Source: Sandaracinus amylolyticus (GTDB lineage: Bacteria; Myxococcota_A; Polyangia; Polyangiales; Sandaracinaceae). From it: a stretch of DNA of 64,000 bases. Positions 17,058 to 25,562 of this stretch are shown here, in pieces. Location of the stretch: contig NZ_CP011125.1 of NCBI RefSeq assembly GCF_000737325.1, forward strand, positions 5,518,001 through 5,582,000. Direction: 5' to 3'. The translations under genes and the position numbers were made by a program. The notes below the pieces were generated by a model. The model made no database searches. It worked only from the letters and a program-made list of their open reading frames with translations, and was not told the DNA's origin. Within the stretch, counting starts at the first letter, position 1. Each line of letters opens with the position of its first letter.

Positions 17058-17633
17058 ATGACCATCCGGAAGATCGCGCAGATCGGCCATCCCATCCTCC
17101 GCGAGCGCGCCCGCGAGCTGACGCTCGACGAAGTGAAGAGCCCCGAGATCCAGCGCTTCGTCGACGATCTCGTCGAGACGATGCGCGACGCGAACGGCGC
17201 GGGGCTCGCGGCGACGCAGGTCTACGAGCCGCTGCGCATCTGCGTGATCGAGGTCGGCGAGAACCCGCGCTATCCGTACAAGCCGCGCATCCCGCTGACG
17301 ATCCTGATCAACCCGGTGATCGAGCCGCTCTCGGACGAGACGTTCCTCAACTACGAGGGATGCCTCAGCGTCCCCAACCTCCGTGGTCGTGTGCGTCGCG
17401 CCGCGCACGTTCGAGTGCGCGCGTGGGATCGCCACGGGCAGCCCTGGGAGCGCGAGGTGAAGGGCATCTCGGCGGGCACGTTCCAGCACGAGGTCGATCA
17501 CCTCGACGGCAAGATCTTCGTGGACCGCGTCGAGGACCCGTCGAGCTTCAGCACGTGGGACAACTTCGATCGGCATCACAAGGACCCCTTCATCGCGTAC
17601 GTGAAGGAGATCGTCGCGAAGTACGGCGAGTGA
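17058..17633 (+). CDS. def: Peptide deformylase
   Basis: The 191-residue metalloenzyme removes the N-formyl group from nascent proteins. The three family motifs are intact: GAGLAATQV, EGCLS (metal ligand Cys102) and HEVDHLDG (His144, Glu145, His148). The length is at the upper end of the usual range, with a C-terminal extension ending EIVAKYGE. The gene's last 23 bases (17611-17633) recur with one mismatch at 21682-21704, where an 8-codon remnant ends VAKYRE. The native 3' end has therefore probably been replaced by a copy brought in by the inserted element. It likely shares the pepP operon. Confidence 0.95.
   Translation: MTIRKIAQIGHPILRERARELTLDEVKSPEIQRFVDDLVETMRDANGAGLAATQVYEPLRICVIEVGENPRYPYKPRIPLTILINPVIEPLSDETFLNYEGCLSVPNLRGRVRRAAHVRVRAWDRHGQPWEREVKGISAGTFQHEVDHLDGKIFVDRVEDPSSFSTWDNFDRHHKDPFIAYVKEIVAKYGE
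17611..17633 (+). repeat. Left direct repeat of the def insertion (candidate attL)
   Basis: This is the final seven sense codons and TGA of def. It forms the left boundary of the insertion and is repeated at 21682-21704 with a single G/C difference. Confidence 0.75.
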
Positions 17634-17680
17634 CCTAAGACCCTGGAAAACACAGGCGATTCGCACACGAGAGAATCAGC

Positions 17681-17698
17681 GGTAAGCGAAACGGTAAG
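17681..17698 (+). repeat. Paired GGTAAG motif, left end
   Basis: GGTAAG occurs at 17681 and 17693 with a 6-nt spacer. The same pair with the same 12-bp period occurs near the other end of the insertion at 21449 and 21461. This is a candidate for arm-type recombinase binding sites. Confidence 0.45.
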
Positions 17699-17765
17699 GG
17701 AAGCACCCAATATCGGCTTATTTCTGGTCGTTTCCTGGTCGACAGGTAAGTTATCCACGCGGAAG

Positions 17766-17796
17766 CCCTTGGAACCCTTGCGGTTCCAGGGGTTTT
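17766..17796 (+). terminator. Rho-independent terminator downstream of def
   Basis: An 11-bp stem (CCCTTGGAACC with GGTTCCAGGGG, one G-T pair) and a 5-nt loop are followed by TTTTCGCTTTT. This is the best intrinsic terminator in the window and would end the pepP-phosphatase-def transcript. It was brought in with the inserted element. Confidence 0.75.
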
Positions 17797-17952
17797 CGCT
17801 TTTGGGGTTCTGGTCTTCCAGGCGCTCCCAGGAGCCCCGATCGAGCTCTCCCGCTACCCGCGTTCGTCCCAGCGCCTCCTGACGTCCTAGACAGGCGCCA
17901 GACGTTCGGCGAGGGTCGCCCTACCGGTTCTGCCGGATCGAATTCGACCGTC

Positions 17953-17977
17953 TGCCGGTCTTCACCCTGAAGCGACC
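17953..17977. repeat. IS21-type terminal inverted repeat, left
   Basis: It starts TGCCGGTCTTCACCCTGAAG and is the inverted counterpart of 20715-20739 with 22 of 25 matches. It is preceded directly by the target copy ACCGTC. Confidence 0.9.
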
Positions 17978-18096
17978 GCCCTGTTTTCAGGGTCATGGGA
18001 CCAGGGGGAAGTCGAGCGACCGGATGCAGGATGCGCGATCCGTCTCGCTCGTGTCGAGACAGCGGAGGCGCGCGTAGCGCGCCGACGTACGCCGCG

Positions 18097-18912
18097 TCAG
18101 CGGCGCTTTCCGATCAGCGTCTTCTTCTCGACCGGCGAGGACGGCGGAGGGTCGTCGTCGCTGACCTTCGGCTTGAGCCTCGCGCGATAGGATTCGCCCT
18201 CGACGACCAGGTCGAAGGCGTTGTGGATGAAGCGATCGACCGCGCTCTGCGCGAGCAGCACCTCGTCGAATGCTGCGAGCCACTCCGAGGTGTCTCGGTT
18301 GCTCGTGACGATCGTCGATGCGCGGCCCGAGCGCTCGACGAAGAGCTGATAAACGTCTCGGCTCTCGTCGCGCGTCATGGGCTCGAGCGCGAAGTCGTCG
18401 ACGACGAGCAGATCGATCGTCGACAGCTCCGTCATCACCGCGTCGCGCGAGTTGTCGAGACGGCTCTGCTTGAGCCGCCTGAGCATCGCGTCGGCGCGCG
18501 TGAAGATCACGTTGTAGCCGTGCCGGCACGCGATGTGGCCGAGCGCGCTCGCGAGAAACGTCTTGCCGACCCCGACCGGCCCGAGGATCACCGCGTTCTT
18601 GCTCGCCTCGATGAAGCGAAGGCTCGTCAGCTCCGCGAGCACGCGCTTGTCGTATCGGACCTTTGCGCTCGAGTCCCAGCGCTCGAGAGTCATGTCCGGA
18701 TCGAGGCCCGCCTTCGCAGCGCGTCGCGCGCACGCGCTGCTCTCACGACGAGCGATCTCGTCCGAGAGCACGAGCAGCAGAGTCTCTTCGAGCGAGAGCT
18801 TCTGCATCTCCGCGAGCGCCATGCGATCGGGCAGCGTCGCGATGATCGGACCGAGCTTCAGCTTCTTGAGCACCTTCTTCAGCTCGGGCGAGATCGACGG
18901 CAGCGTCTTCAT
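18097..18912 (-). CDS. istB: IS21-family helper ATPase IstB
   Basis: The 271-residue AAA+ ATPase of the DnaC/IstB type assists IstA in target selection. The P-loop is GPVGVGKTF (Lys117), Walker B is LLVVDDFA, and the usual IstB segments VTSNRDTSEW and AAAVDR-like AQSAVDRFIHNAFDLVVEGESYR are present. The ATG overlaps the istA stop by four bases (ATGA), which fixes the start and gives coupling. A longer frame runs back through istA and is not used. Confidence 0.93.
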   Translation of the reverse strand: MKTLPSISPELKKVLKKLKLGPIIATLPDRMALAEMQKLSLEETLLLVLSDEIARRESSACARRAAKAGLDPDMTLERWDSSAKVRYDKRVLAELTSLRFIEASKNAVILGPVGVGKTFLASALGHIACRHGYNVIFTRADAMLRRLKQSRLDNSRDAVMTELSTIDLLVVDDFALEPMTRDESRDVYQLFVERSGRASTIVTSNRDTSEWLAAFDEVLLAQSAVDRFIHNAFDLVVEGESYRARLKPKVSDDDPPPSSPVEKKTLIGKRR

Positions 18913-20465
18913 CGCTCGCCCTCCTTCTTCGTCGCGAAGAGATCGGCGCCTCGCGCGAAGCGGGGCGCGCCACCGCTCGAGAGACGATGCAGCTTGCCTT
19001 CGTCGTGCGCGCGCTCCTCGCCGGCGATCGCGAGCTTCAGCATTCGCGCGATGCGAGGTACGTCGATCACATCGAACTCGAGCGCACGCGCGCACACCGC
19101 GTCGACACGCGCCTCGCCGTAGCGATCGCAGAGCCGCACGAGCTCGTAGCCCTGCCTCATCGTCGTCCACGGCAGCGGCCCGCCGAGCAGTCGCTCCGCG
19201 TAGCGACCGACGTTCGCGCCGCGCTGCTTCGCGCGCGCGAGCAGCGCATCGACGCTCCTCATCGCGAGCTCGCCGACGCCCTGCGGATAGTCGTTCGGGT
19301 CGGTCGACCGCTTGCCCGCCGCGACGCGCGGGTGCGTCTTGATGAGCTCGGTGCCGAGATAGATCCGCACCATGCGACTGTCGGCGCGCACGCGGACCTT
19401 CTTGCCGATGAAGCGCGTCGGCACGGAGTAGAGCGACTTGAGCACCTGCACGTGATGGTCGGGATGCACCTTCGCGTCGGACCAGTGCGGCACGTCGAAT
19501 CGCTCGGTAGGCGCAGGGCCGAGGAGTGATCGCTCCTCACGCTCGAAGAGGTCGCGCGGCACCTCGCGCGTCGTGCCGTGCACACGCGCGCCGGCGACGT
19601 CGCGGCACCACGCTGCCGCATCTCGACGCGCGTGCTCGAGATCGTCGAACTGCTCACCGGCGAACCAGCTCTCGCGCACGTACGCGATCTGATTCTCGAC
19701 GCGGCCCTTGTCCTTCGGCTGACGCACGCGCGCCGCGTCGACGAAGAGTCCGCGCGCCTGCGCATAGTCGGCGAACGCGTCGACGATCGTGGGCCCGATC
19801 GCGTCGGCCTTGGAGACCATCGACGATGCGTTGTCCGGCACGATGCGCTGCACGACGCCGCCGAAGAACTGCCACGCCGCGTCGAGCCCTTCGCAGACCG
19901 TCGCCGTCGTCTGATCCCACGTCGGCCACACGAACTGGTAGCGGCTGAAGCAGAGCGTCACGACGAGCACGTAGAGCGCGCGCACGCGACCCGCTGCCGG
20001 GTCGTAGACGTCGCCCATCTTGCCGAAGTCGACCTGGGCTTCTTCTGCAGGCGGCGCGTCGACCACACGCACCGTCGGCTTCTTCATCCGCCAGCTCAGC
20101 TCGTCGATCGCGAAGCGGCGCAGCGTCGCGTAGCTCACGTCGACGCCGTGGTCGCGCGCGAGCAGCACGTGCACCTTCGTCAGTCGCAGCGGCTTCGTCT
20201 GCGTGAGCCACGCGGCGATGCGATCGCGATGCTCCATCAGCATCTCGCGCTCGACGCTCGGCTCAGGAAGCGCGCGCGTCTGCACTCGCGACGCGACCTG
20301 GTGCACGAGCGCATCGTCGAGCTCGGTGTCGCGCGACACGCCCAGCGCATCGAGCACCGCGAAGTAGCGGCGCACCGTCTTCCGATCCAGTCCCGTCTCG
20401 CGTGCGACCTCGCGCACACGCTGTGCGGCCTGCCAGCGGCGCACGATCTCTCGTACTTCGATCAT
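18909..20465 (-). CDS. istA: IS21-family transposase IstA
   Basis: The 518-residue DDE transposase starts with a helix-turn-helix (IVRRWQAAQRVREVARETGLDRKTVRRY) for end binding. The catalytic triad is complete: Asp146 (AQVDFGKMG), Asp211 (VPDNASSM) and Glu257 (KGRVENQIAYV). The C-terminal part carries the VRADSRMVRIYLG-like beta domain usual in IstA. I chose ATG 20465; a GTG 27 bases upstream would add nine residues outside the domain. There is no frameshift or internal stop. Confidence 0.93.
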   Translation of the reverse strand: MIEVREIVRRWQAAQRVREVARETGLDRKTVRRYFAVLDALGVSRDTELDDALVHQVASRVQTRALPEPSVEREMLMEHRDRIAAWLTQTKPLRLTKVHVLLARDHGVDVSYATLRRFAIDELSWRMKKPTVRVVDAPPAEEAQVDFGKMGDVYDPAAGRVRALYVLVVTLCFSRYQFVWPTWDQTTATVCEGLDAAWQFFGGVVQRIVPDNASSMVSKADAIGPTIVDAFADYAQARGLFVDAARVRQPKDKGRVENQIAYVRESWFAGEQFDDLEHARRDAAAWCRDVAGARVHGTTREVPRDLFEREERSLLGPAPTERFDVPHWSDAKVHPDHHVQVLKSLYSVPTRFIGKKVRVRADSRMVRIYLGTELIKTHPRVAAGKRSTDPNDYPQGVGELAMRSVDALLARAKQRGANVGRYAERLLGGPLPWTTMRQGYELVRLCDRYGEARVDAVCARALEFDVIDVPRIARMLKLAIAGEERAHDEGKLHRLSSGGAPRFARGADLFATKKEGER

Positions 20466-20588
20466 CGTCAGCTCCCGGAAGCTCACCGGCACCCCCTGCG
20501 CGCTGCCCCACGTCGGCGCGCAGGAGGGTCGGTCGTTTCACGCTCCGGTCGCTCGGCTCGAACCGCTCGGTCTCGAGGTCATGAAGGC

Positions 20589-20735
20589 GGTCCCATGACC
20601 CTGAAAATCGGGTGGTCCCATGACCCTGAAAATCAGGGGCACGCCCCTCGCGGGTCGGTCCCATGACCCTGAAAACCAGGTGGTCCCTTCAGGCTGGAAA
20701 TCGCGCCCGAAGGTGGTCCCTTCAGGCTGAACACC
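20589..20735. repeat. Reiterated terminal motifs at the right end of the IS
   Basis: GGTCCCATGACCCTGAAAA occurs at 20589, 20614 and 20657. The related GGTCCCTTCAGGCTG occurs at 20682 and 20715. The first type recurs inverted at the left end (17979-18002). The array overlaps the region upstream of istA, so transposase binding here could also repress its own promoter. Confidence 0.85.
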
Positions 20736-20739
20736 GGCA
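20715..20739. repeat. IS21-type terminal inverted repeat, right
   Basis: It ends ACACCGGCA and is followed directly by the second target copy ACCGTC at 20740-20745. Confidence 0.9.
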
Positions 20740-21065
20740 ACCGTCCAGCCTTGTGACTCGCTCTCCGGTCGCGCAGAGTGCGCTTGCCCGGTCGGCGAGG
20801 GTGCCGGCTTGAATGAGAAGGGCTCGGTTCCTCGCTCTAAAGCTCAGAAAAGCTCAAAAAGCTTTGGTTTCTGACGCCCTGGACTACGGCGACCAGGGAA
20901 GTTCTGATCGACCCCATCGGCGATCCGTCGCCTCGTTGGTCGTACACGTGCCGCAAACGGAGCGGCGCCGTGGCTCACCCGATGTGATTTCGGGGCAATT
21001 GTGGGATGTTATCCCGCATGTGCGTTTGCGACACCTGGCGATCTAGCGATTGACGGAGCGCGCAC
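20740..21065. other. Part of the inserted element between the IS and the orphan gene, no clear gene
   Basis: It holds AT-rich tracts, including AAAGCTCA twice (20839, 20849) followed by AAAAGCTTT. A 77-codon frame at 20813-21046 has no recognisable domain or start signal, and I do not call it. Confidence 0.4.
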
Positions 21066-21308
21066 ATGGCGGACGGTAGCGGGAGCCCCCTTTGCGGGGC
21101 GTATCTGGTTTCGTATTGGTTCGCGTCGCTTAAGGAAGCGCGGCGGTTTCTCCACGAGGAAATCGGCGCTTTCTGGGCGATCGATGGTCGTTGGGTGATC
21201 GCTGGTCTGTCGATCTCCGTGCACCGGTACGAAGATGATGGAAGCGTGATCGTCTGGATCTCTCCGCAGGACCACGAATCGATCCAGGAGCGCGAGCGGA
21301 AGCGCTGA
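21066..21308 (+). CDS. Small orphan protein (80 residues) in the def insertion
   Basis: I do not recognise the family. The protein has a mixed composition unlike a random GC-rich frame: an aromatic-rich start (CGAYLVSYWFASLKEARRFLHEE), a central WAIDGRWVIAGLSISVHRY segment with alternating hydrophobics that suggests beta-strands, and a charged tail QERERKR. An 8-bp inverted repeat (21317-21346) lies just after the stop. It is the only plausible cargo of the inserted element besides the IS, so it may be a small defence, antitoxin-like or regulatory protein; this is a guess. The antisense frame is also open for 88 codons, but its product is Pro/Arg-rich and less protein-like. Confidence 0.5.
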   Translation: MADGSGSPLCGAYLVSYWFASLKEARRFLHEEIGAFWAIDGRWVIAGLSISVHRYEDDGSVIVWISPQDHESIQERERKR

Positions 21309-21316
21309 AAAGGCGA

Positions 21317-21346
21317 ATGCCGGACCCCCTCACGAGAATCCGGCAT
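21317..21346 (+). terminator. Hairpin downstream of the orphan gene
   Basis: ATGCCGGA (21317-21324) pairs with TCCGGCAT (21339-21346), starting 8 bp after the orphan stop codon. There is no T-run, so it is a weak terminator or an mRNA-stabilising end. Confidence 0.4.
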
Positions 21347-21448
21347 CCGGGTTGGTGTGGACCTGGTCGGACGCTACCCAACCCCGGAAAAATCCCACGA
21401 ATATCGGGGAAAAGACTTCGAACGAAGTCAGGACGACCCGAAAGGCGA

Positions 21449-21466
21449 GGTAAGCCGGAAGGTAAG
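21449..21466 (+). repeat. Paired GGTAAG motif, right end
   Basis: GGTAAG at 21449 and 21461 mirrors the left-end pair at 17681/17693 in sequence and spacing. An inverted copy (CTTACC) follows at 21480. Confidence 0.45.
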
Positions 21467-21681
21467 TTCTTCCGTGTCGCTTACCTGACCTGTCAATCCG
21501 ATTTTTCCTGTGTTCTTCCGGATTTATAGCGCTTGCAGCCCCGTACTTGACCAGCGCTCCCGCGGAGGTTGGCGCGCACGGGCCCGGAGCGCATCACTAC
21601 CTGGCGCCCCACGCTGGCCGGGCGAACCTCTAAAGCGTGGAACCCCTCGGAATCACAAGCGGTTTTATCTTCAATTAGGTT

Positions 21682-21704
21682 TCGTCGCGAAGTACCGCGA
21701 GTGA
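21682..21704 (+). repeat. Right direct repeat of the def insertion (candidate attR, def remnant)
   Basis: It encodes the remnant VAKYRE plus TGA, matching the def C-terminus VAKYGE. It has 22 of 23 bases in common with 17611-17633 and lies 4 bp before the convergent PEGA gene stop. Confidence 0.75.
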
Positions 21705-21708
21705 TCGC

Positions 21709-23175
21709 TCAGAACGAGGCGCGCAGCGCGAGCGAGCCGGGCCCCACGCCGACGTCGACGCGCGCGGCGGCGCCGCGATCGAAGTCGCCGTGGGACGGCG
21801 TAGCGAGCAGCAGGATGGTCCCGCTCAGCGCGAGCGCGCCGCCGAGGGCGATGCCGCCGATCGCGAGCGCGTCGATCGTCGCGTACTCCTGACGGCGCCG
21901 GTTGATGTCCGCCTGGTAGTCCTCGAAGCGAGCGAACTGCGGGTGCAGCGCGCGGCACTCGGGCGCGCTGAGGTTCGTGCAGTTCGCCTGCACCAGCGCG
22001 ACCTCGGCGTCGATGTCTCGCCACTGATCCTGGTTGAGCACGTAGCCCGCGGTCCCCGCGCCGACGAGCAACACGCCGAGCACGATCGTGCTCACGCCCG
22101 CCGCGTGTCGCGCGTCGATCTCGGCGTGGCCCGACTGCTGCGCCTCGGGCGTCCACGCGAGCGCGGGGCGCACGGTCTCGATCGACGCGATCGGGACCTC
22201 GACGCGCGTCTGCACCGGGCGGCGCTGCGCGACCTCGAGGTGCAGATCGTGCGGCCCGATGGGCACCTCGATGCGGCGCTGGCGCGCGGGGATGCGCACC
22301 CCGTCGATCGTGCCGGCCCACTCGGCGTCCGGCAGCTGCAGCTCGATCTCGCCGAGCACGCCCGCGGGCGCGTGGGGATCGCGCTCCATGAGCACGTCGA
22401 TCGGGACCTCGGATCCGAGCGGCGCGGCGAAGCTCTGCTCGAACGTGCGATAGCCCGGCCGGCGCGCGACGAGCCGGTGGGGGCCCGCCTCGATCTGTAC
22501 GCTCGAGTCGAACGGCGTGAGGCCGAGCGGGCGATCGTCGAGGAGGATCTCGACGCCCGGGAGCGTCGTGCGCACGCGCAGCGACGCGCGCGGCGACGCG
22601 GACTCGATCAGCTCGATCCGCACCGTCTCGTGCGCACCGCCCGCGATGCGGACGCGTCGCGTCACCGTCTCGTGCCCGGGCGCGCGCACCGCGATCACGC
22701 GCTCGCCCGCGCTGACGCGCACGCGCTCGCCGAGCGGCGTGGTGCCGACGTCGACGTCGTCGATCGCGACGATCGCGCCGAGCACGTTCGCCTCGATCAC
22801 GAGCGTCGAGATGCGCGCGCGCTGCCGCGCGAGCTCGGCCTCCGCGTCGGCGCGTCGCTCGGGCGAGATCGTCGCGCCGCCCTCGCGCAGGTAGCGCTCG
22901 AACGCGTCGACGGACTCGACCGCGTGGCCGAGCGCGGCGTGCACCTGCGCGATGTTGAAGAGCACCGCGACGGCGGGCGCGAGATCGTACGCGCGCTGGA
23001 ACTCGGCGAGCGCCGCGTCGTAGCGCCCCTCGTCGTAGAGCTCGACGCCGCGCGCGAAGCGGGTGCGCGCCTCGTCGCGCCCGCCCTGCGCGAAGGAGCG
23101 ACCGGGAGCGAGGAGCACGAGCGTGGAGAGCGCGACCAGGACGAGGACGAGCGCGCGACGTGGGATCCGGATCAT
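21709..23175 (-). CDS. TPR and double-PEGA membrane protein
   Basis: The protein has 488 residues. A signal peptide (MIRIPRRALVLVLVALSTLVLLAPGRSFAQ) is followed by one or two TPR units (residues 35-110: RFARGVELYDEGRYDAALAEFQRAYDLAP and VLFNIAQVHAALGHAVESVDAFERYL). Two PEGA domains follow (about 145-185 and 205-250, the second LPGVEILLDDRPLGLTPF ... GPHRLVARRPGY), then beta-rich sequence and two hydrophobic helices near the C-terminus (ASGVSTIVLGVLLVGAGTAGYVL and DALAIGGIALGGALALSGTILLLA). PEGA domains are extracytoplasmic and often follow kinases. Here the gene lies 28 bp behind a Ser/Thr kinase gene, so the two probably form a sensor-output pair. ATG 23175 was chosen for the signal peptide. 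Confidence 0.8.
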   Translation of the reverse strand: MIRIPRRALVLVLVALSTLVLLAPGRSFAQGGRDEARTRFARGVELYDEGRYDAALAEFQRAYDLAPAVAVLFNIAQVHAALGHAVESVDAFERYLREGGATISPERRADAEAELARQRARISTLVIEANVLGAIVAIDDVDVGTTPLGERVRVSAGERVIAVRAPGHETVTRRVRIAGGAHETVRIELIESASPRASLRVRTTLPGVEILLDDRPLGLTPFDSSVQIEAGPHRLVARRPGYRTFEQSFAAPLGSEVPIDVLMERDPHAPAGVLGEIELQLPDAEWAGTIDGVRIPARQRRIEVPIGPHDLHLEVAQRRPVQTRVEVPIASIETVRPALAWTPEAQQSGHAEIDARHAAGVSTIVLGVLLVGAGTAGYVLNQDQWRDIDAEVALVQANCTNLSAPECRALHPQFARFEDYQADINRRRQEYATIDALAIGGIALGGALALSGTILLLATPSHGDFDRGAAARVDVGVGPGSLALRASF

Positions 23176-23203
23176 GAGCCTCGGGCGCGTCGAGCCGCGC
23201 GCG

Positions 23204-24703
<1,500 letters not shown>

Positions 24704-24710
24704 GCGGGCG

Positions 24711-24716
24711 ATGGTA
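24711..24716 (-). promoter_or_regulatory. -10-like hexamer TACCAT before the kinase gene
   Basis: Minus-strand TACCAT is separated from the GTG at 24703 by 7 nt. It fits the leaderless pattern. Confidence 0.5.
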
Positions 24717-24767
24717 GCGCGAGTACAGTCCCGGTCGAAGCCAGGATTGAGCCAATCTACGGCGACG

Positions 24768-25562
24768 ATGGCTTACCGCGAGGATCCCGGCGCGCTCGAG
24801 CGACGGCGCGTGGCGCTGGTCGCGCGGATGCGCGAGCTCGAAGCCCGCTGGACCGAGGCGTTCTGGGCCGAGGTGGCCCCGAGCCGGGGGCTCCCGCACC
24901 CCGGGCCCGAGCCGTCGATCGATCGGATCGCGGAGCTCGCGGCGCGGGTGTCGGCGCTCGAAGCGCTGGAGGCACGGCACGGGGCGGTGGTGCTCGAGTG
25001 GAGCACGCCGGGAGAGGTCCGGCGCACCGCGCACTCGGTGCGCAGCACCGCGCCTCGCGCGGTGCGATGGCTGGAGGGCGTCCTGCCGGACGCGTACCGC
25101 GCTCGCGCCGAGTCCGTCGCGGACATGCTGGTCGCGCGCGCCGCGCCGATCCCGATCGACGTGCGGACCGCGATCGACGACTCCGCGCTGCTGGTCGAGA
25201 TCGCGGCGCCGGTCGCGCCCGGGGTCGCGACGCTCTCGCTCGGCCCCGAGACGCTGTGGCACTCGCTCGGGAAGATGCTCGGCTCGCGCGAGATCGAGCT
25301 CGGAGACTCGACGTTCGACGGCGCGTTCCTGGTCGCCGGCGACGAGGAGACCGTGCGCGCGGTGCTCGACGCGCCGACGCGCGCCGCGCTCCTCGCGCTG
25401 GGGACCAACCACCGCGCCGAGCTCCGGATCGCGCCGGGCGAGGCGCGCGTCGGGACGGCGCGCCTCGATCCGCTCCACGGCGGCGACGAAGCGCTCGACG
25501 CGCTCGTCGCCGTCATCCGCAGCGCGGTGCGCGCGCCGATCCGTCGCCTCCGCGCGACGTGA
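24768..25562 (+). CDS. Conserved-looking hypothetical protein, DUF3137-like C-terminus
   Basis: The soluble protein has 264 residues. Residues 1-40 are a charged helix (REDPGALERRRVALVARMRELEARW). The C-terminal half has the pattern EIELGDSTFDGAFLVAGDEETVRAVLDAPTRAALLAL, which resembles the end of DUF3137-type proteins (a strand, then 'F..V..D.E..VR.LL'). No signal peptide or membrane helix is visible, and the function is unknown. The frame is open upstream to 24711, but the codons before 24768 overlap the divergent kinase promoter, so I prefer ATG 24768. Its stop abuts the stop of icmF on the other strand with no gap. Confidence 0.6.
   Translation: MAYREDPGALERRRVALVARMRELEARWTEAFWAEVAPSRGLPHPGPEPSIDRIAELAARVSALEALEARHGAVVLEWSTPGEVRRTAHSVRSTAPRAVRWLEGVLPDAYRARAESVADMLVARAAPIPIDVRTAIDDSALLVEIAAPVAPGVATLSLGPETLWHSLGKMLGSREIELGDSTFDGAFLVAGDEETVRAVLDAPTRAALLALGTNHRAELRIAPGEARVGTARLDPLHGGDEALDALVAVIRSAVRAPIRRLRAT

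Larger units (their letters stand above)
17634..17952. other. Left arm of the inserted element, no gene
   Basis: This stretch holds two GGTAAG motifs 12 bp apart (17681, 17693) and a third at 17745. It also has an isolated DnaA-box-like TTATCCACG (17751) and a strong hairpin at 17766-17792. I see no coding frame with a start signal. The composition is clearly more AT-rich than def. Confidence 0.55.
17953..20739 (-). mobile_element. Complete IS21-family insertion sequence (2,787 bp)
   Basis: The element begins TGCCGGT and ends ACCGGCA. The 25-bp terminal inverted repeats (17953-17977 and 20715-20739) match at 22 positions. It is flanked by a 6-bp direct repeat ACCGTC (17947-17952 and 20740-20745), a target duplication in the range known for IS21. 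It encodes IstA and IstB in the classical overlapping order. Internal to each end are further copies of a motif GGTCCCATGACCCTGAAAA: one at the left (17979-18002, inverted) and three at the right (20589, 20614, 20657), plus a relative at 20682. Multiple terminal repeats of this kind are typical of IS21. Both genes look intact, so it may be active. Confidence 0.93.
21309..21681. other. Right arm of the inserted element, no clear gene
   Basis: It contains the hairpin at 21317-21346, paired GGTAAG motifs at 21449 and 21461, an inverted copy at 21480-21485, and an AT-rich stretch up to the right direct repeat. Short frames of 64-70 codons are Arg/Pro/Ser-rich and unconvincing. Confidence 0.45.
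17611..21704. mobile_element. Insertion at the 3' end of def, bounded by 23-bp direct repeats
   Basis: The last 23 bases of def (17611-17633) and bases 21682-21704 match except for one base (TCGTCGCGAAGTAC, then G or C, then GCGAGTGA). Homology stops sharply on both sides. Between them is 4.07 kb of less GC-rich DNA with paired GGTAAG motifs near each end, a complete IS21-type element, and one small orphan gene. Removing the IS and one target copy leaves about 1.28 kb. The right repeat ends only 4 bp before the stop of the convergent PEGA gene, so before insertion def and that gene were almost touching. This is the geometry of site-specific integration into a gene 3' end. No recombinase gene is visible inside. 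Confidence 0.75.

Noticed and set aside
17751-17759. DnaA box TTATCCACG as a replication origin
   Set aside because: A single imperfect box with no cluster, AT-rich unwinding region or replication gene nearby.
20813-21529. Short frames of 64-77 codons in the def insertion outside the 80-residue gene
   Set aside because: Arg/Pro/Ser-rich products with no start signals; none looks like an integrase fragment.
17634-21681. A tRNA or tmRNA gene as the attachment site of the insertion
   Set aside because: No cloverleaf was found; the duplicated sequence is the def 3' end.
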